A DNA stretch of 64,000 nt from Cryptomeria japonica (Eukaryota; Streptophyta; Pinopsida; Cupressales; Cupressaceae). Both the position numbers and the translations under genes were made by a program. The stretch is from the NCBI RefSeq assembly GCF_030272615.1, contig NC_081405.1:575221752-575285751 (forward strand). Direction: 5' to 3'. Shown in pieces: positions 34,852 through 45,009 of the stretch (position 1 is its first letter; each line of letters begins with the position of its first letter). Below the pieces are notes generated by a model. That model did no database searches, was not told the DNA's origin, and saw only the letters and a program-made list of their open reading frames with translations.

Positions 34852-36147
34852 CTATGCTCCCAAACATCCATGTCCTTGATGACCTGTTGCTAGACCATGT
34901 CCTGATGACTGTATCACCATATTATGATGCTCCTCTTGGTGGTTATCAATCACTACATGAATCTTGTATATCCTGCCTACATCTCCAACGATAGGCTCTG
35001 AAATAACTGGCCTACAACTGGATCCTTGATTACAATTTTGAGGGTAATACCTAGCAATGTGACGTTGTTGGTCGTATAAAAAACATCTTGTACCACAGCC
35101 ATAACAAGTGCTACTAGAGGTTGCACTCAACTTCTTATGAACAGCCCAACTAGCTACTGACTAAGTGTTGTGAGAAGGCTGGTAATTATGATCACAGCTT
35201 GTTCCTCTCCCAATTCCTATCCTTTCTAGGCTAAGAACCCTCACCCTACCAATCATCAAAGTTTTTGTATTCTGACTGATGTTGTTGCTGTCCACAAGAT
35301 TTCCCCCCTTAGAATTCTGACCACCAGTGGGTTTACTTCCATTCTGCACTCTTGTGTGGCCCCAAAGATTGCTTGCTTGTTTTTCCTCTACTAGATGGGC
35401 TTTCTCAACTGGAACATCAATGGACTTGGGCTCGAATACCCACACATCTCCACTGATTTGATTATTAAGACTTTTGATGAAATGTTGTACTAACATAATA
35501 TCATCATATCCTATCCCGACATATCTCTTAAGCTCGTAAAAATGATGCTCATACTATTCTACTAACATAGATAGCTGAAGCAAATCATGGAATCCATCTA
35601 CTCTACGTTGCCTCCAATGATCTGAAATAAATTGTGCTAAAAAAAAATCCACAAATAACTCTCAAAAGATAGTATTAATGTCGAGGTGAATCTTTTGTTC
35701 TTCCAGCTACCACCATGTGGCTGAAAAATTCCTTAGATGAATGGCTGCACATTTTTTCTTAGTATTAGTACTGAAGGGGTGCATAGGAAAACATCATTCC
35801 AATTCAACCAACCATTTTTTAGCCTCTAACCCTGTTTCGGTACCATGGAATTTAGGAGGGTTGGTTCTTATTAAGTCTCTCATAAATAACACCTCCCATT
35901 TTGACAAATCATTAACTAGCCTCACTGGTGACCTTTCACGAGCCCCATTCTCCTAGTGGGGAACCTAGAGGTCAAGAAGCTATTCAAGGAACACCTACAA
36001 CTAATTCCTTGTTGACATAGACTGCTCAGGTTCTTGATTACTAGAATCCCCATGGGAACTTTGAGAGGGGGTAGTATCAGCTGCTACCCCTCTGCCACCT
36101 CCTCTACCCTAACCTCTACCATGGCCTCTACCTCTAGCACTCGACAT
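34852..36147 (-). pseudogene. Gypsy-type gag, sole gene of the gag-only element (copy A)
   Basis: ATG at 36147 opens an RG-rich N-terminus (MSSARGRGHGRG, with a TAG in copy A where copy B has Gln). The capsid domain (retrotrans_gag type) follows: WEVLFMRDLIRTNPPKFHG, LEAKKWLVELE, FSTNTKKKCAAIHLRNFS and YELKRYVGIGYDDIMLVQHF. The nucleocapsid knuckle near 35110-35040 is decayed (CYGCGTRC..H). The end (GDVGRIYKIHVVIDN) resembles the gag-protease linker of plant gypsy elements, and then the gene stops at 34852. Several stops and frameshifts are present. It lacks any fused protease or RT. Confidence 0.75.
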
Positions 36148-36266
36148 CCTACTATACAACACAACAATATGAATGAGACAAGATAACCATAAAAGTTACA
36201 CATACACAACAACATACAAATGACGAATGAACCCAAGAACACCCAAAGAACCTAGTCTTTGAACAT

Positions 36267-36280
36267 GGGCTCTCATACCA
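36267..36280 (-). other. Primer-binding site of the gag-only element
   Basis: On the minus strand TGGTATGAGAGCCC, one mismatch from the initiator-Met PBS TGGTATCAGAGC. It lies two bases from the LTR end at 36283. Confidence 0.75.
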
Positions 36281-37949
36281 AGTGTCATTCCCCGCCATTA
36301 GGCCCAGAGGACATACCAACCAAGAACATAAAAATGCGAGAAATTCATTTTTAATTATTATATATAGCATATACAAATGCTAAAGATACATTTAACAAGA
36401 TACATAAAGAATCAACTATGAAATCTCCTCAAGGTCCCATAATGATGCTACACAAGGTTATACATCATTGTAAACAATTAACCAGGAACTACATTCCAAA
36501 TTACATTATACAATATTTCATGGATACAAGATTATCATTACATTGCCTCAGAATTTACATAAGAATTTCATATACATAATGCTTGATACTCAATATACAA
36601 ATCTCCGAAAGGCCCATTTAGGGTACATCAACGATATTCTCTAAGCCAACACGAACATGAAGTTGAAAGAGCCAAACCCAATGGCTGTGAAAAGTACTCC
36701 ACCCAACCATGTGGCACCAAAAAGATCCACCCCCCGTGATAGGAGGTACCAGTCAGAGCCACTAGGCAGAAGCAAAATATACGTGTACCAACATGACTCA
36801 CAAGAGAATCAACATATCAATACCATCAAGGAATAAATTACACTAAACATGCAAGAGGGTCACAAGACAACATGACAAAAGCACAAAATAACAACCAAAC
36901 TCCAAAGGCCCAAGGCAACAATAGTAGGGCAACAAGCATGAGGAAAACCAGCCACTTTCAGAAGCTCACGAATACACGGAAGGAAAGAAAAGCAGGTTGC
37001 CACTAGGTAGCAAGGGAAGAGTCTCATCACTAGGATGTCATGGTTGCCCTAGTAGATCTTCACTAGGTCTGAACCCCCAATGGAAGCCACTTCCCCTTTG
37101 TTGCACCTAGCAATCAAAATAAACACAATGGCGTGACACCCAAAAACACAAGGTGACAAGATTCTAACCTTAGCAAGGATTAGCTCACTTGCTAGAAAAT
37201 GATAACTATCTAGTTGGTTCAAAGCTATAGGAACAAGATCACACGCAAAACACAAAAATCACAACACTCCAAGACAAGGAGATACCACATGCTATGAGGA
37301 CTCAATGGTGTCCTAGCCTAAAGACTCAACATAATTGAGCAACCCACAATGATAAACAAGAGCAAGGAAAAACCATGGTATCATAAACTAAGCATTAAGA
37401 ATACAATCATACAACAATACCAAATAGATCAATTAACATCTATACCTTTATTAACTTAAATTTAATATTAACTTTCCAATATTCAAATTTTCCAATCAAT
37501 ATTATACAATCTATTCCCATAATCCAAATTTAATTTTGTTAATCAGTAACCAAGTTCAATTCATTAATTAGTCCTTTCATTCCAATTGAAACAATAAGGT
37601 TATCTTTTCATTGTTGATAATCTGCGACAACATAATACATTAATGCTAATCATTCATCATAAAGAAAGGAATTAGAGCTCAAGAATGAAATATTAAATAT
37701 TCCTTATTTTTTATAAAGATATAAACAATTACATTTAAACTTAAACAATCTGAATGAAGAAATGCATTTACGGAAATCTGCATCATCCCATAAAGTGAGA
37801 ACGCATATACAAATATCTTTATATATATAATTACAAAAATTATACCTAAAGAGAATTGGCTACACTGCACAGACTGACAAAAGAAATAATACCAGTGAAT
37901 CATTGCACATAATCATAATTTATACCAAATCATACAAAAAAATCGTTAG

Positions 37950-38020
<71 letters not shown>
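37950..38020. repeat. (TA)n microsatellite
   Basis: About 35 uninterrupted TA units. The matching site in copy B (near 63494) has only about seven or eight units, so this is a copy-specific expansion. Confidence 0.95.
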
Positions 38021-38023
<3 letters not shown>

Positions 38024-38736
38024 TAACAAAAACCGAAGCATCAAAATCGGCACACGCAAACAACATGGAACAACGATATAAGCCAGCGCTACCGATGGCA
38101 TGAAAACACAATAGAGAAAGATGGCTACATATACTGGGGATTGCCCACATTAGTGGGTAATTTCCCACCCCCACAGTAGTGGGGAGGGCTCTTCCCACAA
38201 CCATTGTTGTCGGTTGAGCCCACGCACTGCGTGCACGGATCCCCACCGACACTGCAAACAGTATAACCCACGCCAAAAGTCGAAGAAAGGATTACTAAGC
38301 CAGACACTACAAAATAATTTTACTTTTAAACCCACTTTCCTGAGTCTTAACCCAAATGTTTAAAAATATATATATATACACTAACAAAAACCGAAGCATC
38401 AAAATCGGCACACACAAACAACATGGAACAACGATATAAGCCAGCGCTACCGATGGCATGAAAACACAATAGAGAAAGATGGCTACATATACTGGGGATT
38501 GCCCACATTAGTGGGTAATTTCCCACCCCCACGGTAGTGGGGAGGGCTCTTCCCACAGCCATTGTTGTGGGTTGAGCCCACGCACTGCGTGCCCGGATCC
38601 CCACTGACACTGCAAACAGTATAACCCACGCCAAAAGCCGAAGAAAGGATTACTAAGCCAGACACTACAAAATAATCTTACTTTTAAACCCACTTTCCTG
38701 AGTCTTAACCCAAATGTTTAAAACATACAAGGGAAA
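38021..38736. repeat. 358-bp tandem duplication inside the LTR
   Basis: CACTAACAAAAACCGAAGC starts at 38021 and again at 38379. The two units are nearly identical and are separated by a short TA run (38363-38378). Copy B has one unit (from about 63507), so the duplication happened in copy A after the large duplication. Confidence 0.9.
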
Positions 38737-39410
38737 TAACCAGATTTGTTACTTTTGTTCGCTTTGCAAGAAGAAAATATAGAAGGAGTATTCTCTGGAA
38801 ACCAAACAATGAACCCCAAACCAGATTATACAAGCAAATCCTCCAAATCCCTTCCCAAATATTCATTTGTTTCAAGAACCAAAAATATCTTGAAAATTCT
38901 TCCTCTCAAAACCCCCAACTAGAAAACCAAAGAGAAGACAATAAAAATAGAACCAATCATTCACGACCAAAACTTCTATCCAATAATGAAATTCATGAAA
39001 TATCATAAATGAATAACATGTAATAATCACCTTATAAACTACAACATATGATTCCATCGAAGACATTATCAATCACAACCACATTACAACATCAGAAACG
39101 ATAAGCAAACTAAGATCAAGCAGCTATACATCTAAGAACATCAAGATAAAATTCTAATATTACAAACAATATTCTTTCTATAATAATCTAACATATAGAG
39201 CGAAGATACATCATATAACATCACATGTTCAAAACATCATTATTCTAACCAACCACATAACATGAAACATCATAATCACATAGAAATCCAAGAAACATAG
39301 TCAAGCATCACAATCCATAACCAAAATCGATCAACACCAAAATAAATGTCGAACCGTACAAAACACAAATCACTATGTCTGACAAGCCAAAAGAGAGAGA
39401 GGGGCCAACA

Positions 39411-40256
39411 CAAATCAAGTAAACGAGGTCATTATTTTTGATGATTTGAGGAACACATTGTGTATATGTTAGATAGCATTGTCATGCATTCAGCATTCAA
39501 TCACTTAAGTATCTAGTAGCATTGGACCAACATATAAGATCAAAAGAACAAACTTATACATTTACATTTTTTTAATCACCACTGAGATTGAGCATAGTTA
39601 GGAGAGAGGATTACAGCATGAACTGAACCACTGCGTATTGCACAAGTTATTGCTTGGGGTATCTATTGTCCCGGTCGCAGAAATATTTTGTCCAAAAACG
39701 CTTTTGAATCCTTTATTCCAAGATTACAAAAGCACAATCATAGCAACGTTTACACAACCGATAACGCTGACAGGTCTTCTTCAGGAATCCTAAATGCCTT
39801 CTCAAATCTCTGATTCTGTATCTCATTAATAAAGGTTTGGTCCTCCATAGTGTTTTCTCTTTTTGTAAATCTGATACAAGATATATGAAAATCTACTCAT
39901 TGCACATGTTTTCTTTGGAGTGTTGTGCGTATAATTATCTCATAAAAAAGACGACATCCGTTTTTTATTACATGCATATTTTCATTGTTCATTCTTGTTC
40001 AGCAAACTAAACATCTACATCTATCAAACTTATGTTTTCTAAACCAAAATTTAATATTTATTATTAACCATCATCTTTGATTACCTAGATTAATTCGTAT
40101 TTGGTAATTGATGAATTGATCTAGGTAACGCTCTAAAAAAGCAACAATTTTCTTTAACTGAACTAGCTAAGTTTCTTAAAACCTAATTATTAGATGTTGC
40201 CGCACTCTCTTAATATTCGTGTCCATTCATTCGCAACTCATAACATATTGTAATGA
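39411..40256. other. Start of the non-repeat island; mostly no recognised gene
   Basis: Low-copy-looking intergenic DNA with no LTR or LINE similarity that I could see. The only coding hint is a small minus-strand ORF at 39750-39848. It is the probable shared upstream region of that ORF and the plus-strand gene at 40324. Confidence 0.45.
39750..39848 (-). CDS. Small ORF or exon remnant, 32 residues, unknown
   Basis: ATG at 39848, stop at 39750. The peptide begins MEDQTFINEIQNQRFEKAF and continues IPEEDLSALSVV. Composition is protein-like (amphipathic, charged) and unlike the AT-rich surroundings, so it may be a first exon or a gene fragment divergent from the 40324 gene. No family was recognised and no splice junction can be assigned. 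It could equally be chance. Confidence 0.25.
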   Translation of the reverse strand: MEDQTFINEIQNQRFEKAFRIPEEDLSALSVV

Positions 40257-40263
40257 TATATAA
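40257..40263 (+). promoter_or_regulatory. Candidate TATA box for the 40324 gene
   Basis: TATATAA about 61 bases upstream of the ATG, which would place transcription start near 40290. It is the only good TATA match close upstream, but AT-rich DNA makes chance matches common. Confidence 0.3.
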
Positions 40264-40323
40264 TTACGCCATTCATTATTACTCAACTATTTGAAGTTTC
40301 AAGTCCTTAAATCAGCTAAGAAA

Positions 40324-40740
40324 ATGGCACAGCAAGGAGAGGCAGATCAACTTGTTAATGGCAATGAAGGAGAGGATGATAATGGACTTTTCATTATCGC
40401 ACAAGCTATTAGGCGGCGCTTTCCATCATTACCAGAGGGTTGGACCGACAGGCAGTGTTTAAACCAATTAAACGGTCGTGCTTGTGCATTGAAAAGTGAT
40501 GTTATAGGAGAAAAAACAGCTTACGAAGCAGACCCGCAAAATGGAGCTGATAACTTTGCATTCGTTCTTAATCTGTTTAGCGTTGCCCTCGATTCATTAG
40601 AGAATGAGTTAGACGTTTACAATGCCGAACTGGACAGATATATAGCCGGCAATCCCAGGCCTGAATGCAGAAGATACTGCGATCCGCTGACAAATGTCAC
40701 TGTTATTCTGGAAGGGCCGGCCTTAAACATCACACACTAA
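40324..40740 (+). CDS. Intact 138-residue protein of unknown function
   Basis: ATG in good context (AAAATGGCA) to TAA 40738-40740, no internal stop. The frame is also open about 11 codons upstream but without an ATG there. The protein starts MAQQGEADQLVNGNEGEDDN (acidic, flexible). It then has RRRFPSLPEGWTDRQCLNQL, a helical stretch FVLNLFSVALDSLENELDVY, and ends with two closely spaced Cys (PECRRYC) and ILEGPALNITH. There are four Cys in all, no signal peptide and no membrane segment. It has higher GC and balanced composition compared with the flanks and no similarity to the surrounding transposons. I do not recognise the family. It could be a single-exon gene or one exon of a larger gene. 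Under the tandem-duplication model a second copy should lie beyond the window. Confidence 0.6.
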   Translation: MAQQGEADQLVNGNEGEDDNGLFIIAQAIRRRFPSLPEGWTDRQCLNQLNGRACALKSDVIGEKTAYEADPQNGADNFAFVLNLFSVALDSLENELDVYNAELDRYIAGNPRPECRRYCDPLTNVTVILEGPALNITH

Positions 40741-40905
40741 GCTACTTATGTGGCAGATGTGTGGGCCCATCCCTGTCACCAGTGTCCGTTTCCGTTTGAG
40801 TTGAAAGTCATCGCCGTTAATTTCAAATTTAAATTGTTCCCGCTCAGAAACCCCGTGGATGACATAAAATAAGACGTTGAAAGGTATTCGAAGCAGAAGT
40901 GATGC

Positions 40906-41630
40906 ACAAATGTTTGTTGCATTAGCTCCGGGTATGGAAACCCATCAAAGCATAATTGAAGGGAGATCATTGTCATATATTACGGTCGGAAATGCTCTGG
41001 CAGACATTTATGCAGAATGTGGAAGCACCTAAACTATTTGACCGGATACCTGAAAGAAATGTGGTCTCATGGAATGCTACGATTGCAGGATGGCATAAAA
41101 TGCATTAGTTGAAAACGATTTAGACACTTTCAACCACATGTACAGGTGTAAACCCAGAGATTGCATCCTCCCAACCTGTGTCGAATGGGAGCTTTGGAAC
41201 AGGGTATGGACAACTATCACAGGATAATCGATAGAGCAAAATTATCAGATGTTTTAGCTGCATCTACCTTGGCAGGCGTGAATGCAAAAATGTGTAAGGA
41301 TATACAAGGCACGCGAACTCTTTTACAGGATGCCATCATCGCAGGATATGCAAAATGTGGAAGTGTAGACAAGGCATGCGAACTGTTTAACAAAATGCCT
41401 CATAGAAATATGTTCTCAATGCCCTGATTGCAAGATATTAACAAAATGGATTTGAAAAGGCTTAAGAAACTTGCAACCAAATGCAGTTGGCAGCTTTTTC
41501 CAGCATCCTCGCAGCTGGAAGCTTTAGAATAGGGTATGTACATCCATCAAAGCATAAAGGATAGAGATAGAGGTAGTTGCAACTGTTCTGGAAGAAATTT
41601 ATGGAAAGCGTAGCTACATATTTATAAGTA
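40906..41630 (+). pseudogene. PLS-class PPR protein pseudogene
   Basis: Plus-strand frames show tandem pentatricopeptide motifs broken by frameshifts and stops: FVALAPGMETHQSIIEG, VGNALADIYAECGS, LFDRIPERNVVSWNATIAG, MGALEQGMD, DAIIAGYAKCGSVDKACELF and NKMPHRN. The wording is that of PLS PPR proteins, which in plants edit or process organellar RNA, and the repeats resemble conifer members. There is no start codon, transit peptide or C-terminal E/DYW domain here, and PPR units are fused or partly deleted (about 41290-41340). It is a decayed fragment lying 165 bases downstream of the intact ORF and not part of it. Confidence 0.8.
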
Positions 41631-41639
41631 ATTTTGATA

Positions 41640-43690
41640 TGATAGGTAATTGTAGTTGCAATTCACCATACAAATTAACTAAAAATATTTGAGGTTTACA
41701 AAGTTGAGGAAGGTTTATGTTTAGATGGAAACTATTATTTTGTGTATGTACATTATGTGTGTATAATTTGTGATGTTATTAAATTGCTGTAATCTATTTT
41801 TAAGTTACAATTCTCAATTCCAAGTGTGATAGTTTTTATTCATATTCATATAAGTACTATTACTAATATCTGTAGTATTCTTTCTTATCATTCTATGACG
41901 ATTCTACATTACACACCTTTTGAATTTGAGGTTGTTACAAATCCATTTTTCATTGGCTTTATTGTAGGTATATTTGGGTTATATTATGGAAAAGGTGGTC
42001 GAAATATTCACCTACAAGCTCTTACTCATACATGTTAAGATATTGCATATGAAGATAAATTCTTACCTAAACCATTTCAATGAACTTAAAGGACCATGTT
42101 ATTGAATACTTCTAATCCTTAGCTCCTATGTCTATCCATTGTTTTGACAAGTTAGCCACGAGTTTCTTATAACACTTATGTGTCAATATGGGCTTAGAAA
42201 CAACTAACTAATTTAACTAAATGTTCTAGAGACATGATTAGTCAATTAATGACTATGGAATTAGCTTCCAATATTTATGTGGTAGAATTTGTGTGTGCAT
42301 GTTAGAAATCTTGAACTCTGACTATTTGAATCTAATGATTGGAATTGTGGGGCCTCATCTACTTTCTCCGCCCCCTCAAAAATGTCAAAATAATAATACA
42401 TTTTAAACAAATGACGAGAAATGATCTAAATCTACTTCCGATCAAATTTCTACGACATCTAATTTTGTATCATTCAAACATTAAGGGTTGAGGAAAGATA
42501 AAATGGTTCACAAAGCAAGCCACACAAGTAGAATAAAATCATTAGAAAATAGACATAGTAAAAATTGTGGTTGAGAGAGATAAAAAGGGAGCTTCTATGT
42601 TCCACATGAGACTATCTATATACAAAATTTTATTAGATATTGTCAAAATCGATAAACATGGAACTATAGGTTTTATCACCAAACAATTTTAAAATGGCAG
42701 CCAATATATCACCAACTTGGAAGAGGCTTATTTTCCTCAAACTAATATCATTGATCTTCACAGAGTGATCTACTATAAAACATTGCCAAAGTGAATGAGC
42801 AACTCCATTGTGTTTTTTCTAATACCAAAAAAAACCTAGAGAGAAGAGGAAGTGTATAAAATAAATTATTATCATAGCTAAGGAGTGAGAAGCGATTGGC
42901 AAAAATAGTGAGAAGCCAAAGCCCTTGTGAACTAAAACAAATGTGTGGGAAGTATTACTCCAAGGTAGGAATTGATTTCTATATGAGGCCAAGTAATGCT
43001 CATAGAAGGTGGAATGATTGTAGCAACACAATGTATTAAATGTGTTACTAGTATGATATGTTGCTAAGGTTATATCTTATTATTGATAATTTTGCAAACA
43101 ATAAAAATAACACCAAGATTGGGAATGATATATCTTAATGACAATAGTTTGAGTAAAGTGGATCAAGATTTGTAGTGAGGCTAGAAATAAAACTATTAGA
43201 CGCTTTTGATGATGTGCTAAGTTGCTTAGTCTTTAAGTAATAAGTAATTAATGACAATAATTTGATTAATTATGATTACATTTCCTCAAATGTCTATTAA
43301 ACTCAATAAAAATTTGACAAATAAGTTTTAGATTTATGATTTTTAAATAAAATATTACAATCCTAGATTATCCATAATTTTTAATAAACTTTGATATTTT
43401 AGAAAGAAAATAAATGAAAGATAAAATCTCAATCGGACTTTTTTTTATATTTAATGGGTTTGTAATATATCAAAATATGTTACATGAATAACATGAAAAG
43501 CATCAACAACTATAGCAACAATAAACTAAAAAATTTGTAAGACTAAAAACACAACAAATAACTATAAAAAAACACAAACTTGAATAGTTGAAATCTTGCA
43601 ACTTTGAAATCTCATTCATAACCTTTGAGTGAAATTATTATTATTATATGAGTGTAGACTAATGATTATTCTAGTTATAACTACTTAGTG
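41640..43690. other. AT-rich intergenic DNA, nothing recognised
   Basis: About 2 kb without a supported gene or element boundary. Open stretches at 41826-42038 (plus) and 42819-43031 (minus) have no recognisable motifs. Confidence 0.4.
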
Positions 43691-43890
43691 TTGGCTCCTT
43701 TTGGTGTTTCAACTATTGACAACACCAACAATTAAGAATACAAGATTTATGTGGAAAACCTTTCGAGAGAAAACCACGACAAAATATTGCTTTTAAAATT
43801 CTCTTACAAACTTTGTAGACACCAACCAACTGGAGATGCTAATCCCCACTAATCATTGTAGGCAACAACCCACTAGAGACACCAATCCCC
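43691..43890. other. Left side of the duplication junction, with a short imperfect repeat
   Basis: ACTGGAGATGCTAATCCCCACTA (about 43829-43851) recurs imperfectly at about 43871-43893, ending in CCAATCCCCACTA. Right after it the sequence switches to LINE ORF2 (from ACTATTTTTGG, 43891). This marks the breakpoint between the unique island and copy B. Confidence 0.6.
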
Positions 43891-44957
43891 ACTATTTTTG
43901 GTGGGTTAAGGCTCATGGGAGGATTCTGAATATTGATAATCTTCACAAGCAGGGCTTCTCCTTTGCCAACAAATGTGAAATTTGTTATAAGGACATCCAA
44001 AGTATAGATCATATAATTTTGCGTTTTAGTTTTTCTCAGGAGATTTGGGATACTATTTTGAAGGACTTAAAAATTTATTGGATTCATCCTAAAACCATGA
44101 TAAACTTCATGGATTGATGGACTATGACCCCCTACTCTCACTCTGTTGCTAAGAATCTATGGCTTCAAATTCCCCAATTTTTCCCCGAAACATCTGGAAG
44201 GAACGAAATAACAAAGTTTTCAAAGAAGAAAAGAAAGATAGCAATGTTCTCGCCAATATGATAAAATAATAGGTGAGATAAAATGTCAATGTGGGCTCCC
44301 CAAACATCTCTAAGGTTTTACCTACTTTGTTGGACCTCTATTTAAGACAAAATGGGGTATTCAACATAAATTCTTGAAGCTTAACTAGAATAACTTGTTA
44401 CTAAGAAAATGTTGCACTTGGATCCCTTCAGATTTGAGTTGGATCAAGTGTAATTTTGATGGCTACTCTAAAGGTAACCCTAGTTTTTTGTGGCAGGCGA
44501 CTTTGTCAAACATCAGGAGGGAAGGTTGATTGAAGGATATGGGAACAATTTGGGGACCGGTATGAATAACAGAGCTAAAGCTATGGTGGCTTGGATGGGC
44601 CTCTCTAGGGTTTAACATAACTCTATGGGGAATGTAACCTTGGAAGGAGATTCTAAATTGATCATTGTCTGTCCTAATAACTCTATTTCCCTCCCTGGGA
44701 GATCCGAAGGATCATAAACAATTGTAAAAGTCTCCTTAATCTCTTTGAGAATATTACTGTTCAACATACCTATATGGAGGGAAATATGGAAGCCAACCTT
44801 ATTGCCAATCAGGGTCCAAGAAATGAGTATTGACATTTTTTTAACTTTAGTGAAATCTATAAGGAGTTCAAAGATATTTTGGCTCATGAAAGGCTTAAGT
44901 GTAAAAGGGGAACGAGAGTAGATACCCACAAGGGTTCTAAAAGTCTTAGGTTTTGAG
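43891..44957 (+). pseudogene. LINE ORF2 3' part, copy B (zf-RVT and RNase H)
   Basis: Starts in the middle of the zf-RVT domain (FWWVKAHGRILNIDNLH, CEICYKDIQSIDHIILRF) and continues to the RNase H domain (KCNFDGYSKGNP; HTYMEGNMEANLIANQG). Copy B keeps five bases (near 44783) missing from copy A, so its RNase H end is in better frame. The 5' part of the LINE is absent because the duplication breakpoint lies here. Confidence 0.8.
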
Positions 44958-45009
44958 TACATGATTACATGACCATCTTTTTTCAAAATTTAAAACATTA
45001 TGTGGGTCC

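Larger units (their letters stand above)
25784..39410 (-). mobile_element. Gag-only Ty3/gypsy-type element with a nested insertion (copy A)
   Basis: The two LTRs are 36283-39410 (5') and 25784-27460 plus 32837-34717 (3', split by a nested element). Both begin TGTCAT-C-C-CGCCAT in plus coordinates and end GGGGC followed by a CA. Between them lie only a PBS (36267-36280), a gag gene (34852-36147) and a PPT (34718-34729): no protease, RT or integrase. The internal region is just 1.57 kb. This matches the TR-GAG class (terminal-repeat retrotransposon with gag domain). I could not find matching target duplications (ATTCG left, CAAAT right), so one end may be rearranged. Confidence 0.7.
36283..39410 (-). 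repeat. 5' LTR of the gag-only element (copy A)
   Basis: Runs from TGTCATTCCCCGCC to GGGGCCAACA. Relative to copy B (61569 onward) it lacks roughly 270 bases near 37065 and has a longer (TA)n tract plus a 358-bp tandem duplication. Relative to the 3' LTR it lacks the 1.16-kb centre (33130-34290). Short open frames in it are fortuitous. Confidence 0.7.

Noticed and set aside
37950-38276. Minus-strand frame of 108 codons ending in repeated Tyr-Ile
   Set aside because: It lies in an LTR and its end is the (TA)n tract; it recurs wherever the LTR does, with frame changes, and has no protein features.
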